A stretch of 37,366 nucleotides of DNA from Thiotrichaceae bacterium. GTDB taxonomy: Bacteria > Pseudomonadota > Gammaproteobacteria > Thiotrichales > Thiotrichaceae. Made by a program: the position numbers and the translations under genes. The stretch spans positions 1 to 37,366 of the forward strand of contig JALSLX010000127.1 of assembly GCA_026988095.1 (NCBI GenBank). The letters are read 5' to 3'. Below, in pieces: positions 16,493 through 25,449 of this stretch. Positions within the stretch are counted from its first letter, which is position 1. Every line of letters begins with the position of its first letter. The notes beneath the pieces are model-generated. The model did no database searches. It saw only the letters and a list, made by a program, of their open reading frames with translations, and was not told the DNA's origin.

Positions 16493-17683
16493 ATGGTAGA
16501 AATTTTATTATTATTATTACCTTTAGTCTTTTTTTTAGGCTGGAGAGCTTCGCGTAGAAAATTAATAAAAAATCAACGTAAGCAGCAACAACTTTCTGGA
16601 CACTTTGTTAAAGGTGTTAATTTTCTTCTTAGTGAAGAACCTGACAAGGCCTTAGAAGTATTCCTAAATTATCCTGATATAGATGAATATACAGCTGAAA
16701 CTTTTCAACTTTTAGGTGATTCATTTCGAAACCGTGGCGAGGTCGATCGTGCGTTGCGGGTGCATCAAAATCTTATTGCAAGAACCAACTTAAAACCCCA
16801 GCAAAAGCAAAAAGCGATGTTCTCTTTAGGAGAGGATTTTTACGCCGCGGGTATGTTAGATAGAGCCGAAGGTGTATTTCAAGAGTTATTATCTAATACA
16901 CAATCTAATAAATATATTTCAAAAGCCTCAGTTTGTTCTTCACTTCGTACTATTTACGAACAAACACAAGAATGGCAAAAAGCGATTGATGCAGTATCTT
17001 GCTATGATAAATCAAATAAAAAAAATGGAGGCTCTGTTCCAAAATTAAATAGTAAGTCACTAGTGGCGCATTATTATTGTGAACTAGCAGAAGAGGCATT
17101 ACAGCTAGGTAAATTGAATGAGGTTGATGATTTATTGGCGAAAGTGAAGTCAACTTATAAGCAGTCAACACGTTTGATGACATTGCAGGGGGATATTGAA
17201 TTTCATCAAAAGAAATATAAGCCAGCTTTAAAAAAATATTTACAAGCTATTAAACAAGATAGCCGTTTACTCAGTATGTTATGTGATAAAACGGAACAAT
17301 CTGCTGTCGCACTAAATGAAATCAATGGATTACAAAAAGATTTATTATCTCTATACAAAAAGTCAAAAAATAAAACTATTTTTGAAACAATTATTACTTT
17401 AGCTAAAAAGTATGGAAATTCAGAAGCTGTTGACTCATTAATAGAAAGTGAACTAGCGACTGAAAAACTTAATATAGAGTCTATTTACAAGACATCTGAA
17501 TATATTAAATCATACAGTGAAGGTATTGAGGCAGAACAAGGTTTAGATCTTTTGAATAAATCACTATCAAATTACTTAAAAGGTGTACCAGCATTTAATT
17601 GTGGGCATTGTGGTTATAAGATGCATGATTATTTGTGGCGTTGCCCGGCTTGTCAACAATGGGATACCATAGATCACGCTTGA
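16493..17683 (+). CDS. lapB: LPS assembly regulator LapB (YciM)
   Basis: An inner-membrane TPR protein that in E. coli couples FtsH-dependent LpxC turnover to LPS export. The 396-residue protein has an N-terminal membrane helix (about residues 2-18) and then TPR-like helical repeats from about 45 to 340. A rubredoxin-type metal site lies at the end: CGHCGYKMHDYLWRCPAC, two CxxC pairs at about 370-387. Length matches E. coli (389). The small lapA gene that normally precedes lapB is absent; only 82 bp without a frame separate ihfB from it. The same window carries the LPS export genes it would coordinate with. Confidence 0.93.
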   Translation: MVEILLLLLPLVFFLGWRASRRKLIKNQRKQQQLSGHFVKGVNFLLSEEPDKALEVFLNYPDIDEYTAETFQLLGDSFRNRGEVDRALRVHQNLIARTNLKPQQKQKAMFSLGEDFYAAGMLDRAEGVFQELLSNTQSNKYISKASVCSSLRTIYEQTQEWQKAIDAVSCYDKSNKKNGGSVPKLNSKSLVAHYYCELAEEALQLGKLNEVDDLLAKVKSTYKQSTRLMTLQGDIEFHQKKYKPALKKYLQAIKQDSRLLSMLCDKTEQSAVALNEINGLQKDLLSLYKKSKNKTIFETIITLAKKYGNSEAVDSLIESELATEKLNIESIYKTSEYIKSYSEGIEAEQGLDLLNKSLSNYLKGVPAFNCGHCGYKMHDYLWRCPACQQWDTIDHA

Positions 17684-17689
17684 TTTCCG

Positions 17690-17808
17690 TGTCTACTCAT
17701 ATCACTTCTAATTTTCATCATTACCGCGTTGGAAAATCATTACTTGCAGTAGCAAGCTCAAATTTCCCGCCTTGTACTGATAAAAATTAGAAGCAATCTG
17801 AGCAGACA
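17690..17808. repeat. 119-bp imperfect palindromic element
   Basis: The arms 17690-17720 (TGTCTACTCATATCACTTCT...) and 17778-17808 agree as reverse complements at 26 of 31 positions. The centre carries a small CTTGC-AGTA-GCAAG hairpin. It fills nearly all of the lapB-pyrF gap. It looks like a miniature inverted-repeat element; no transposase is near. Confidence 0.6.
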
Positions 17809-17836
17809 CTAGTCTGTATTTATTAAAAGGAAAAAT

Positions 17837-18526
17837 ATGTCTAGTAAATTGATTATCGCTTTGGATTATCCAACAGCCGAACAAGCTTTAAGCTTTGTAG
17901 AAAACTTATCGCCAGAGATTTGCAAATTAAAGGTTGGTTTTGAATTGTTCGTTGCATCAGGTCCAGATTTTGTTAAACAACTTGTTGATCAGGGCTACGA
18001 TGTTTTCTTAGATTTGAAATTCCATGATATCCCCAATACAGTTGCTTCTGCATGTCGAAGTGCTTCAAATCTTGGTGTGTGGATGATGAATGTTCATGCT
18101 AGTGGTGGTGATAATATGATGCGTGCTGCAAAACAGGCTTTGCTTGATATGCGTTCTCCTGCAAAGTTGATCGCAGTGACGGTGTTAACATCAATGGACA
18201 AAGAGCAACTTGAAATGAGTAATGTGATGTTATCACCTCAGGATCAAGTTAAAAGCCTCGCACAGATAACCAAGGAATCACTTTTGGATGGGGTTGTTTG
18301 TTCAGCCCAAGAAGCTAAAATGCTCCGTGAGCAATTGGGCAAAGAATTCTTGCTCGTCACGCCTGGCATTCGCCCAAAAGGTGCAGAAATAGGGGATCAG
18401 AGTCGTGTAATGACGCCATCAGACGCCAACGGTGCAGGTGTTAGTTATATTGTTGTTGGACGACCTATAACACAGTCTGATAACCCCTTGGCTGTGATAG
18501 ATTCAATCAATATTGACCTTTCTTAG
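17837..18526 (+). CDS. pyrF: Orotidine 5'-phosphate decarboxylase
   Basis: The enzyme makes UMP from OMP, the last step of de novo pyrimidine synthesis. The 229-residue protein has IALDYPTAEQAL at the N-terminus, the catalytic DLKFHDIPNTV (about residues 59-69) with the Lys-Asp charge network, and late TPGIRPKGAEIGDQ and VVGRPIT blocks. An AAAAGGAAA site precedes the ATG. Its position after lapB is conserved. It is convergent with mgtE, with repeat copy 2 between them. Confidence 0.97.
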   Translation: MSSKLIIALDYPTAEQALSFVENLSPEICKLKVGFELFVASGPDFVKQLVDQGYDVFLDLKFHDIPNTVASACRSASNLGVWMMNVHASGGDNMMRAAKQALLDMRSPAKLIAVTVLTSMDKEQLEMSNVMLSPQDQVKSLAQITKESLLDGVVCSAQEAKMLREQLGKEFLLVTPGIRPKGAEIGDQSRVMTPSDANGAGVSYIVVGRPITQSDNPLAVIDSINIDLS

Positions 18527-18550
18527 CTTTAATTTAGCCATTTTCTTAGC

Positions 18551-18608
18551 CACCCCCCTTGTTTTTCGACGTTTTGTACGTATAAAACAGCGAAAAACAA
18601 GGGGGGTG
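18551..18608. repeat. 28-bp GC-tract repeat, head-to-head variant (copy 2)
   Basis: CACCCCCCTTGTTTTTCG and its mirror CGAAAAACAAGGGGGGTG flank an inner GTTTT/AAAAC pair and an 8-bp loop (arms 18551-18575 and 18584-18608). It has six instead of seven C residues and CGACGTTTTGTACG in place of CGATGATTTGTACG. It lies between convergent pyrF and mgtE. No T-run lies outside the stem. Confidence 0.8.
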
Positions 18609-18630
18609 TCAATGTAAACACACTGTTTAA

Positions 18631-20004
18631 TCAAATAATTGCGCGTATATGAGGCAAAAGTAACGCTGCCAGTCCTAAAACTGCCATGTAACCAACAATA
18701 TCAGTAATTGTTGTGAGTAAAACGCTTCCTGCTAGGGCTGGATCAATATTTAGTTTGCGTAAAACGATCGGCAAAAGCACTCCAGCTAATGGAGCGAGTA
18801 ATAAATTGAGCAACATGGCAATCGCCATAACGATTCCTATACCAACATCATGGAATATGAATACAGAAATTGCAAAAACCACTACCGCCCAAATGATACC
18901 GTTAATAAATCCGAGTAATATTTCTTTTGTGAGTAATGATCTTGTATTACTTTTAACCACTTGTCCTAAGGCTATACCGCGAATAACTAAAGTGAGTGTT
19001 TGACTACCAGCAATGCCACCCATGCTTGGGACAATACTCATGAGAACAGCTAGTGCTATTGCCGCTTCTAGGGTTTCAGTAAATTGTTTTATTACCCATG
19101 CAGCTAAGAATGCTGTCAGTAAATTTGTACCTAACCAAAGTGCACGTCGTTTTACACTGGTTAATACGGGGGCGAATAAATCTTCTTCTTCGTTTAAACC
19201 CGCCATTCCCATCATTGAATGTTCGGCATCATCACGAATTACATCCACAACATCATCGATGGTGATTCGCCCTAGAAGCTTTCCAGATGCATCCACAACA
19301 GGTGCGGTGATTAAATCACGATCTTCAAATAAGGCGGCAACTTCACGGCTAGACATATCAGCAGGAATTGCAGGGAAGTCTTTGTTAATAATATTTTGTA
19401 TGGTTTCGTCTGGCTGATTTGTTAGTAAATCAGATAAAGAAACAATACCTAAATAATTATCATATTTATCGATGATAATTAAAGCATCAGAATGCGAGGG
19501 TAATTCATCTTGCAATCGTAAATAGCGTAAAACAACATCAATCGTGACACCAGCACGTGTTGTAAGGACTTGGGTGTCCATCATGCCACCAGCAGTATCT
19601 TCGTCATGGACGAGTACTGCTTCAACGCGTTGGCGTTGTTGACGACCTAATCCCGCGAGTGTTTCTTCAATAAGTGCATCAGGTAGGCTCTGGATAAAAT
19701 CGGCAATATCATCAATGTCGAGGTCTTTAACAGCTTCGATTAAATCATCAGAGTCCATTTCCCCCACGAGGCTGGCACGGGCTTCTTCACCCAATTCAAT
19801 GAGGGTTTCACCTTCATTTTCAGAATCAATAAGTTCCCAAAGAAAGCGGCGGCGACTGGGCGGAGAGGATTCAAGTAAATGAGCAATTTCAGCAGGATGC
19901 ATGGTATTAATCATGCTTTGCAACTGTAATAAAGAACCTGTCTCAATAGCATCGGATAAGCGCTCAAGACGTTGCTCTGTATTTTGATGTACCTGATTAT
20001 CCAT
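18631..20004 (-). CDS. mgtE: Magnesium transporter MgtE
   Basis: An inner-membrane, Mg2+-gated magnesium channel/transporter. From the chosen start it is 457 residues. It has an N-terminal superhelical domain (about 1-125), two CBS domains (about 130-260) and five membrane helices (about 280-455). The pore helix motif reads PSMGGIAGSQTLT, close to the family GGNAGSQ. The frame continues upstream to an ATG at 20178, but the ATG at 20004 (MDNQVHQNTEQ) is preferred. The earlier start would run into rapZ and add 58 residues unlike the family. In other gammaproteobacteria PTS genes often lie between rapZ and mgtE; here only 61 bp remain. Confidence 0.93.
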   Translation of the reverse strand: MDNQVHQNTEQRLERLSDAIETGSLLQLQSMINTMHPAEIAHLLESSPPSRRRFLWELIDSENEGETLIELGEEARASLVGEMDSDDLIEAVKDLDIDDIADFIQSLPDALIEETLAGLGRQQRQRVEAVLVHDEDTAGGMMDTQVLTTRAGVTIDVVLRYLRLQDELPSHSDALIIIDKYDNYLGIVSLSDLLTNQPDETIQNIINKDFPAIPADMSSREVAALFEDRDLITAPVVDASGKLLGRITIDDVVDVIRDDAEHSMMGMAGLNEEEDLFAPVLTSVKRRALWLGTNLLTAFLAAWVIKQFTETLEAAIALAVLMSIVPSMGGIAGSQTLTLVIRGIALGQVVKSNTRSLLTKEILLGFINGIIWAVVVFAISVFIFHDVGIGIVMAIAMLLNLLLAPLAGVLLPIVLRKLNIDPALAGSVLLTTITDIVGYMAVLGLAALLLPHIRAII

Positions 20005-20065
20005 TTGAGATTTAATAGTCGCCCTTGATAAAACTATGCGTAGTCTATCAGAAAATTCTAAAGAA

Positions 20066-20914
20066 TTAAGAGAGTTCTCTATGCTGAATAATGATTGAAT
20101 CGGTGTATATTTTACTAAAATGAGCCGCAAGTTTTTCTGTAAGATAGACGGAGCGATGATGCCCTCCAGTACAACCAATCGAAATGGTTAGATAAGCGCG
20201 CTGACTAGAAATTATATGAGGAATCCAGCTTTCTAGATAGTTGGTTAAATCCGATTCCATTTTGATGACTAGCTCTTGGGAGGAGAGCCATTCTTTAACA
20301 TTGTCTTCTAAGCCTGAATGCCCACGAAGCTCAGGTATCCAATAAGGGTTTGGCAAACAACGCACATCAAATAAGTAGTCTGAATCTCTGGGGGTGCCAT
20401 ATTTAAAGCCAAATGACTGAAACATCAACGATAGGGATTGTAATTCTGTACCACAGATGCGTTCCTTTATTTGTGAGGATAATTCATAGATGTCTGTCGT
20501 ACTGGTATCAATCTGTATGTCAGCTATTTCACGTACGGAAGCGAGCAATTCATATTCTTTGATGATGGTATCGCGTAGTGTTGTATCAGCTTCTGATAAT
20601 GGGTGTTTGCGACGTGTTTCATCATAGCGTTTAATCAGAACGGCTTTGCCTGCATACAAATAGACAATATCTGTTTTAAACTGATTTTTAAGATGTGAAA
20701 CTATTTTGGGAAACTCTTCTAAAACGTTTTTACCGCTTCTTGCATCGATACCAATTGCAATTTTTTTATGTTCGACTAATTTAGTTGTTTTTAAAGCACT
20801 GTTAAGTAATTCTAATGGCAAATTATCAATGCAAAAATATCCTTGATCTTCTAGGGTGTGTAAGGCTTGGGATTTTCCTGCTCCTGACATACCGCTGATA
20901 ATAACTAAATGCAT
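20066..20914 (-). CDS. rapZ: RNase adapter protein RapZ
   Basis: A cytosolic P-loop protein that in E. coli senses glucosamine-6-phosphate and guides RNase E to the small RNA GlmZ, setting GlmS levels for envelope synthesis. The 282-residue protein has GMSGAGKS at residues 8-15 and DNLPLELL (about 34-41). The C-terminal domain carries IGCTGGHHRSV (about 246-256), the metabolite-binding end. The upstream ptsN stop and this start abut (TAA then ATG), so translation is probably coupled. Whether GlmZ-like RNAs exist here is not visible. Confidence 0.95.
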   Translation of the reverse strand: MHLVIISGMSGAGKSQALHTLEDQGYFCIDNLPLELLNSALKTTKLVEHKKIAIGIDARSGKNVLEEFPKIVSHLKNQFKTDIVYLYAGKAVLIKRYDETRRKHPLSEADTTLRDTIIKEYELLASVREIADIQIDTSTTDIYELSSQIKERICGTELQSLSLMFQSFGFKYGTPRDSDYLFDVRCLPNPYWIPELRGHSGLEDNVKEWLSSQELVIKMESDLTNYLESWIPHIISSQRAYLTISIGCTGGHHRSVYLTEKLAAHFSKIYTDSIIIQHRELS

Positions 20915-21421
20915 TTATGTTTTTTCCCCTTCAGTTTTGAGGTTTTGACTATCGTCATATAATAAATTATCAAAATATTTAGCTAATAGTTCGGGGTTTT
21001 TTGATTCAATAATACATTCAGGTATACCATTAAAAATAAGTTTTTGATTTAAGGTGTTAAGCATCAAACTGTATTGATTGCGTTGCTTATCAGGGATAAT
21101 AATCGCTAAAAATAGTGTAATTGCCTTTTTATCTGCAGCTTCGAGTTTTAAGCCTTTATTTATAACAAGAATAGCAGCACGAGGTTTTGTGATTGGGAGG
21201 TGCGTTTTGGGTACCGCAATACCATTTCCAATTGTGGTGTTGCCAAGTTTTTCGCGTGCAATTAACGCATCAAACACCTGATTTTTACTGACTTCTTTTT
21301 GACCTTTGGTTAATAAATCTGTGAGTTTATCGAAAACACATTTTTTACTTTCAATTTTTTTTATGAATTTGATCCTTTCTGGATCTAAAAGAGGAATGTG
21401 ATGGGGAGTAGTTTTTGACAT
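20915..21421 (-). CDS. ptsN: PTS IIA-Ntr protein PtsN lacking the canonical phosphorylated histidine
   Basis: This is the nitrogen-PTS output protein by position (rpoN-hpf-ptsN-rapZ) and sequence: the 168-residue IIA fold with LGNTTIGNGIAVP at about residues 59-71. In E. coli the motif continues P-H73-G-K-L and the His accepts phosphate from NPr. Here it reads P71-K72-T73-H74-L75, so Lys stands at the phosphorylation position and a His occurs two residues later. No NPr gene follows rapZ. It may work as a non-phosphorylated regulator, or His74 could be used. No Shine-Dalgarno sequence is seen, and a hairpin followed by TTTTT ends close to the ATG. Confidence 0.9.
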   Translation of the reverse strand: MSKTTPHHIPLLDPERIKFIKKIESKKCVFDKLTDLLTKGQKEVSKNQVFDALIAREKLGNTTIGNGIAVPKTHLPITKPRAAILVINKGLKLEAADKKAITLFLAIIIPDKQRNQYSLMLNTLNQKLIFNGIPECIIESKNPELLAKYFDNLLYDDSQNLKTEGEKT

Positions 21422-21429
21422 TCTAAAAA

Positions 21430-21469
21430 TTGGATACCTAAATCTATTTTTAGATTATAAGGTATCCAA
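21430..21469 (-). promoter_or_regulatory. Hairpin directly upstream of ptsN
   Basis: TTGGATACCT (21430-21439) pairs with AGGTATCCAA (21460-21469), with an inner AATCTA/TAGATT stem around TTTT. On the minus strand the hairpin is followed by TTTTT only a few bases before the ptsN ATG, so it may terminate transcription or limit ptsN translation. Confidence 0.55.
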
Positions 21470-21474
21470 TTGTT

Positions 21475-21503
21475 AAGTCTAATACAATTCATGTATTAGA
21501 CTT
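21475..21503 (-). terminator. Perfect 12-bp hairpin after hpf
   Basis: AAGTCTAATACA (21475-21486) and TGTATTAGACTT (21492-21503) pair perfectly around ATTCA, 20 bp after the hpf stop. No long T-run follows, so termination would be weak. RNA processing or stability between hpf and ptsN is an alternative. Confidence 0.5.
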
Positions 21504-21522
21504 TAATCATCAAATAATTTTC

Positions 21523-21858
21523 TTAGGCTACTTGATTCATGTTGAAGTTTCGGTGACTGCCTTCTTGTCGATGGTGACTTCGTAGCTTCTCTTTGTGTTT
21601 GAGTATTTGTCTGTCTAACTTATCGGCTAGGGCATCAATAGCAGCATACATATCGTGACCTTTGGCATCGGCGAAAATATGATTTCCACTGACATTTATT
21701 GAAGCTTCTGCTTTATGGCTATATTTTTGAACTTCAAGAATAACGTGGATGTTGAGTACTTGGTCGTAATGACGTTTCAATCGCGTAACTTTCTCTTTTA
21801 TGTAATTATTGAGTAGTGGGGTTACGTCTATGTGATGACCAGTAATATCTAATTGCAT
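21523..21858 (-). CDS. hpf: Ribosome hibernation promoting factor, short form
   Basis: A 111-residue cytosolic protein that binds the 30S decoding area and promotes 100S ribosome dimers in stationary phase. It begins with the family's MQLDITGHHIDVTPLLNNYI, and the HPF/RaiA beta-alpha fold ends at about residue 95. The His/Arg-rich tail is short, so this is the short form and not the long self-dimerising form. AAAGGAG precedes the ATG by a good distance. Its place after rpoN is conserved. Confidence 0.95.
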   Translation of the reverse strand: MQLDITGHHIDVTPLLNNYIKEKVTRLKRHYDQVLNIHVILEVQKYSHKAEASINVSGNHIFADAKGHDMYAAIDALADKLDRQILKHKEKLRSHHRQEGSHRNFNMNQVA

Positions 21859-21979
21859 ATTATTTACTCCTTTCTTTGGGTTATGTGTGAGTCTTACCCT
21901 GAAAGCCCTTCCAGGAAGATCACTTGTTTAAAGCTTATCTAATACCTGTCTTTTCTCCTTTGGTTTAATAGTATGAGCA

Positions 21980-23485
21980 TTAAGCAAATACTTTTCGATC
22001 GTGAGACGAGGGTATTGCCAAAGCTTCACGGTACTTGGCGACAGTGCGCCTTGCTACATTGATTCCTCTTTCTTTAAGAAGATTCGTCAATTTGTTATCA
22101 CTCAGCGGTTTTGCAGGGTCTTCATCATTGATAAGTTTTTTAATCATTGCACGAATCGCTGTTGCTGAACATTCTCCACCCGTATCAGTACTGACATGGC
22201 TAGAAAAGAAGTGTTTGAATTCATAGATGCCACGAGGGGTGTGCATATATTTGCGTGTGGTTACGCGAGAGATAGTCGATTCATGTAAACCAAGTTGATC
22301 GGCTAAATCTTTTAAAACCATTGGTTTCATGGCTTCATCACCATATTGTAAAAAAGCAAGTTGTCTGCCTACAATGGCATGTGCAACATTAACGATGGTG
22401 CTATTTCGATTTTCTAAACTTTTGATAAACCATTTGGCTTGCTGAAGATTTTCTTTGATGTAGTCGTTTGCTTCACCTGCAAGGGCAGGGGATGTTTTGT
22501 TGTTATTGTTTGTATGGGTATTATTAGTATTGATGTTTAGCATTTCCGCATAGTAATCGTTTACTTGTAATTTAGGTTGGGTCTCACCGTTGAGCGATAT
22601 CTTCCATTGTCCATTTACTTTTTTAACATATATGTCAGGAGTTATATAATCAGTAGTTTCGATACTGAATATTTTTCCTGGTTTTGGCTCCAATGAGCGT
22701 ATCAGTTGTATCAACTCTTCAAGAGAGGATGTTGTCAATCTTAATGTTCTTTTAATACCTGTATAATCTTTTTTCTTGAGCAAGTCCAGATTTTTGTCTA
22801 ATAAACGAACTGTTTTTCGATATAAAGGATGGTCGCTATATTTGTTATCTAATTGTAATAAAAGACATTCTGAGAGAGTTCTTGCCGCAATTCCCGCTGG
22901 GCCTAAATTTTGGACATAGGTAAGAATTGCTTCAACTTCATCAAGTTCAATGAATAATGATTCTTCTAGTGATAGATGGATTTGTTCGAGTGACTCGGTT
23001 AAGTAACCATCATCGTCGATATAATCGATGATGATTTGTGCAATTTCTTTATCAATTGCACTTAGGTTACTCATATCAATTTGCCAGAGTAAGTGATCGT
23101 GCAAACCTTGCGGGTCAGAATGCATAGTCTCTATAAAATCAGAAGAACTGGTATCACTCCCATTAGAGACTTTCCACTCAGGGTCATATACATCATCCCA
23201 ATCAGCATCTATAGTCATTTCTTCTGGAATTGTTTCAGTAGCTGAATCGGCCGTTTTTGTTTCAGCCGTCTCCGAAGAGTCTTTTTTTTCTAAATTATTC
23301 TCTGTTTTGGTAGGCTCTGATGATGAATCATCAGCTCTTTCTAGTAGGGGATTGGTTTCGAGAATTTCTTGAATTTCTTGTTGAAGTTCAACTGATGATA
23401 GCTGCAAAAGACGAATTGCCTGTTGCAGTTGTGGGGTCATTGATAAACTTTGACCTAGTTTCAGATTGAGGCTTTGCTTAATCAT
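21980..23485 (-). CDS. rpoN: RNA polymerase sigma-54 factor
   Basis: Sigma-54 of 501 residues, which directs polymerase to -24/-12 promoters with the help of AAA+ activators. Region I (MIKQSLNLKLGQSLSMTPQL, then the Gln/Leu-rich run to about 50) is intact. An acidic region II covers about 55-115, the core-binding domain about 130-300, and a helix-turn-helix about 385-410. The RpoN box ARRTVAKYRE is at about 474-483. It begins 143 bp after lptB in the LPS export cluster and is followed by hpf. The region between lptB and rpoN shows no terminator, so partial cotranscription is possible. Confidence 0.97.
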   Translation of the reverse strand: MIKQSLNLKLGQSLSMTPQLQQAIRLLQLSSVELQQEIQEILETNPLLERADDSSSEPTKTENNLEKKDSSETAETKTADSATETIPEEMTIDADWDDVYDPEWKVSNGSDTSSSDFIETMHSDPQGLHDHLLWQIDMSNLSAIDKEIAQIIIDYIDDDGYLTESLEQIHLSLEESLFIELDEVEAILTYVQNLGPAGIAARTLSECLLLQLDNKYSDHPLYRKTVRLLDKNLDLLKKKDYTGIKRTLRLTTSSLEELIQLIRSLEPKPGKIFSIETTDYITPDIYVKKVNGQWKISLNGETQPKLQVNDYYAEMLNINTNNTHTNNNNKTSPALAGEANDYIKENLQQAKWFIKSLENRNSTIVNVAHAIVGRQLAFLQYGDEAMKPMVLKDLADQLGLHESTISRVTTRKYMHTPRGIYEFKHFFSSHVSTDTGGECSATAIRAMIKKLINDEDPAKPLSDNKLTNLLKERGINVARRTVAKYREALAIPSSHDRKVFA

Positions 23486-23628
23486 CCTTTTTTCTTATTG
23501 TTCCCAGTGAGATTATTCTTTAGATAATCATAGCATGAGATTTAGGTTTTTTAAGGAAAAAATGATTGATGGTATGGTTTTTGCTTGGGTGTTTTTAATA
23601 CTACAAAGTTACTTGTTAATGAAAATAT

Positions 23629-24366
23629 TTATAATTTAAAGTCTTCCCCAAGATATACCTCACGGACTTGTTTATTTTCAAGAATTGATGAGGGTGATCC
23701 TTCTGCAATGATGGCGCCATTGCCTAATACATAAGCTCTATCACATATACCAAGGGTTTCACGTACGTTGTGATCCGTGATCAGAACACCAATACCACGG
23801 TTTTTTAGATGACTGATAATCTTCTGTATTTCAATAACCGATACTGGGTCAACGCCAGCAAAAGGCTCATCGAGCAATATAAAAGAGGGTTCGGTCGCTA
23901 ATGCACGTGCAATTTCAACACGTCTTCGTTCACCACCTGAAAGACTAATACCCAAGCTGTCACGGATATGAGTAATTTGAAACTCTTCTAAGAGGCTTTC
24001 AAGTTTGTCTCTTCGAGATACACGGTTTAAATCTTTTCGGGTTTCTAAGATTGAATAAATATTGTCTGTAACACTAAGCTTACGGAAAATACTGGCTTCT
24101 TGTGCAAGATAGCCTAGGCCATGTCTTGCTCGTAGATGCATTGGTAATTTTGTAAGATCAATTTTATTACCATTATCTTCAAGGGTGACTGATCCTTTGT
24201 CACAAGCAACTAAGCCAACGACCATATAAAAACAGGTGGTTTTACCCGCACCATTTGGGCCAAGCAAGCCAACAACTTCCTCACTGTTTATATTCAGTGA
24301 GATACCTTTAAGTATGTCTCGTTTGCCATAGCTTTTGTGTAAATCTTTTGCGCGAATAACTGCCAT
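23629..24366 (-). CDS. lptB: LPS export ABC transporter ATPase LptB
   Basis: The cytosolic ATPase of the LptB2FG exporter that drives LPS extraction from the inner membrane. The 245-residue protein has Walker [10 protein letters not shown] (about residues 36-44), the Q-loop AQEAS, signature LSGGERRR (about 142-149) and Walker [14 protein letters not shown] (about 161-173). The switch His follows in ITDHNVRE. Cysteine and C-terminal features fit LptB rather than LivF/LivG relatives, and the lptA-lptC context confirms it. Confidence 0.96.
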   Translation of the reverse strand: MAVIRAKDLHKSYGKRDILKGISLNINSEEVVGLLGPNGAGKTTCFYMVVGLVACDKGSVTLEDNGNKIDLTKLPMHLRARHGLGYLAQEASIFRKLSVTDNIYSILETRKDLNRVSRRDKLESLLEEFQITHIRDSLGISLSGGERRRVEIARALATEPSFILLDEPFAGVDPVSVIEIQKIISHLKNRGIGVLITDHNVRETLGICDRAYVLGNGAIIAEGSPSSILENKQVREVYLGEDFKL

Positions 24367-24378
24367 AATATTTAGAAC

Positions 24379-24915
24379 TTATTTAGCTTTATTGCTTGGG
24401 TAGAAAATAACTTTAACGCGACCTTTACTACCTTTTGCCTTTTGATTCTTGCCTGCTTTTAATTCACCAGTGCGTGTTGAATATTCGATATGATTACTGC
24501 TGAATTTGTCATTACTTTGGGCAATTACTGCATTACCATCCATGAGTAATCGCTTTTCTTTCACGAGAAAGAGTAATTTATTTGCACTACCTTTAGCTAA
24601 CTTTCCATCATCCATTTTTTGTTGAAAAGTTACAGGTTTACCGTTGGCAGTTATTCTTTCAATTTCATTATTAGGTGCATTAATTTCAATACGTTGCGCT
24701 GTGATTTTTAACGTGCCTTGAACAATTGAAACATGACCTTCATAAACTGCAAGACCCTTGGTTTTATTAAAAATGACACTATCTGCATCGATATGGACAG
24801 GTTTTTCAACATCACTTTTAAGCGCACAAGCATATGATACTGATAGTAGGATCAACAGCGTTGAAATTATTTTAGTAATAAAATTACTTGGCGGGATTGA
24901 ATTGAATTTGTACAT
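24379..24915 (-). CDS. lptA: Periplasmic LPS transport protein LptA
   Basis: The soluble bridge protein that carries LPS across the periplasm between LptC and LptD. The 178-residue protein has a hydrophobic signal segment (about residues 12-32) and an OstA/LptA beta-jellyroll (about 38-150) with HIDADSVIFNKTKGLAVYEG and VYEGHVSIVQGTL. A Lys-rich tail follows. Its start lies inside the last codons of lptC (32-bp overlap), which implies translational coupling. A signal-peptidase site near SYACA-LK is likely. Confidence 0.94.
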   Translation of the reverse strand: MYKFNSIPPSNFITKIISTLLILLSVSYACALKSDVEKPVHIDADSVIFNKTKGLAVYEGHVSIVQGTLKITAQRIEINAPNNEIERITANGKPVTFQQKMDDGKLAKGSANKLLFLVKEKRLLMDGNAVIAQSNDKFSSNHIEYSTRTGELKAGKNQKAKGSKGRVKVIFYPSNKAK

Positions 24916-25447
24916 TTGAGTGTATCCTTAATTCTTGTTCATCAAGCTTACTACTAAAGCCAGAGCCTGTTATCTGACCTTGATATGTATCGAGTTGTAC
25001 TTTTGATTTTGATGATAGCGTCTTTTTGTTAGGATTGTAGACTAAATCACGGGTAGTTAGCTCAAAATTTTCTTCAACTTTTGAGCTTCTTTTGATTACG
25101 CTCACATCACCCAGTAGTTGTATTTCTCCATTTTTATTTTGTTCCGCCTTATCTGATTCTAAAATAAGCATTGTTCCATCTATATCACGTGCTTGTAACT
25201 GGGGTTTGAAGATTTCACTCGTATTAGTGGATTGTTGATGGATGAGGTGCTGGGCAGTTACAAAATATCGCATTTGACCATCAGACTGTGTATTTAATAA
25301 AGTGAAGTCACTCAAATAGTAGTCTATCTGCTTTTCTTTCTGAGTAAGTTGATAGCCTTTGAATGTCAGCCATGTGGCGTTTAACCATGTGATTAAAATG
25401 GCGATAGCAATAGACAAAATCAATAATAATAAGCCACCGCGATTCAC
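24884..25447 (-). CDS. lptC: LPS export protein LptC
   Basis: A bitopic inner-membrane protein that passes LPS from LptB2FG to LptA. The 187-residue protein has one N-terminal membrane helix (about residues 5-22) and a periplasmic LptC jellyroll. The short YYLSDFTLLNTQSDGQMRYFVTA strand (about 43-65) is conserved in position. It follows kdsC by 2 bp and overlaps lptA by 32 bp. Sequence conservation is low, as usual for LptC, and context supports the call. Confidence 0.93.
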   Translation of the reverse strand: MNRGGLLLLILSIAIAILITWLNATWLTFKGYQLTQKEKQIDYYLSDFTLLNTQSDGQMRYFVTAQHLIHQQSTNTSEIFKPQLQARDIDGTMLILESDKAEQNKNGEIQLLGDVSVIKRSSKVEENFELTTRDLVYNPNKKTLSSKSKVQLDTYQGQITGSGFSSKLDEQELRIHSNVQIQFNPAK

Positions 25448-25449
25448 TG

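Noticed and set aside
18631-20178. MgtE start at 20178 giving 515 residues
   Set aside because: It would overlap rapZ by 113 bp and add a segment unlike the family. The ATG at 20004 fits better.
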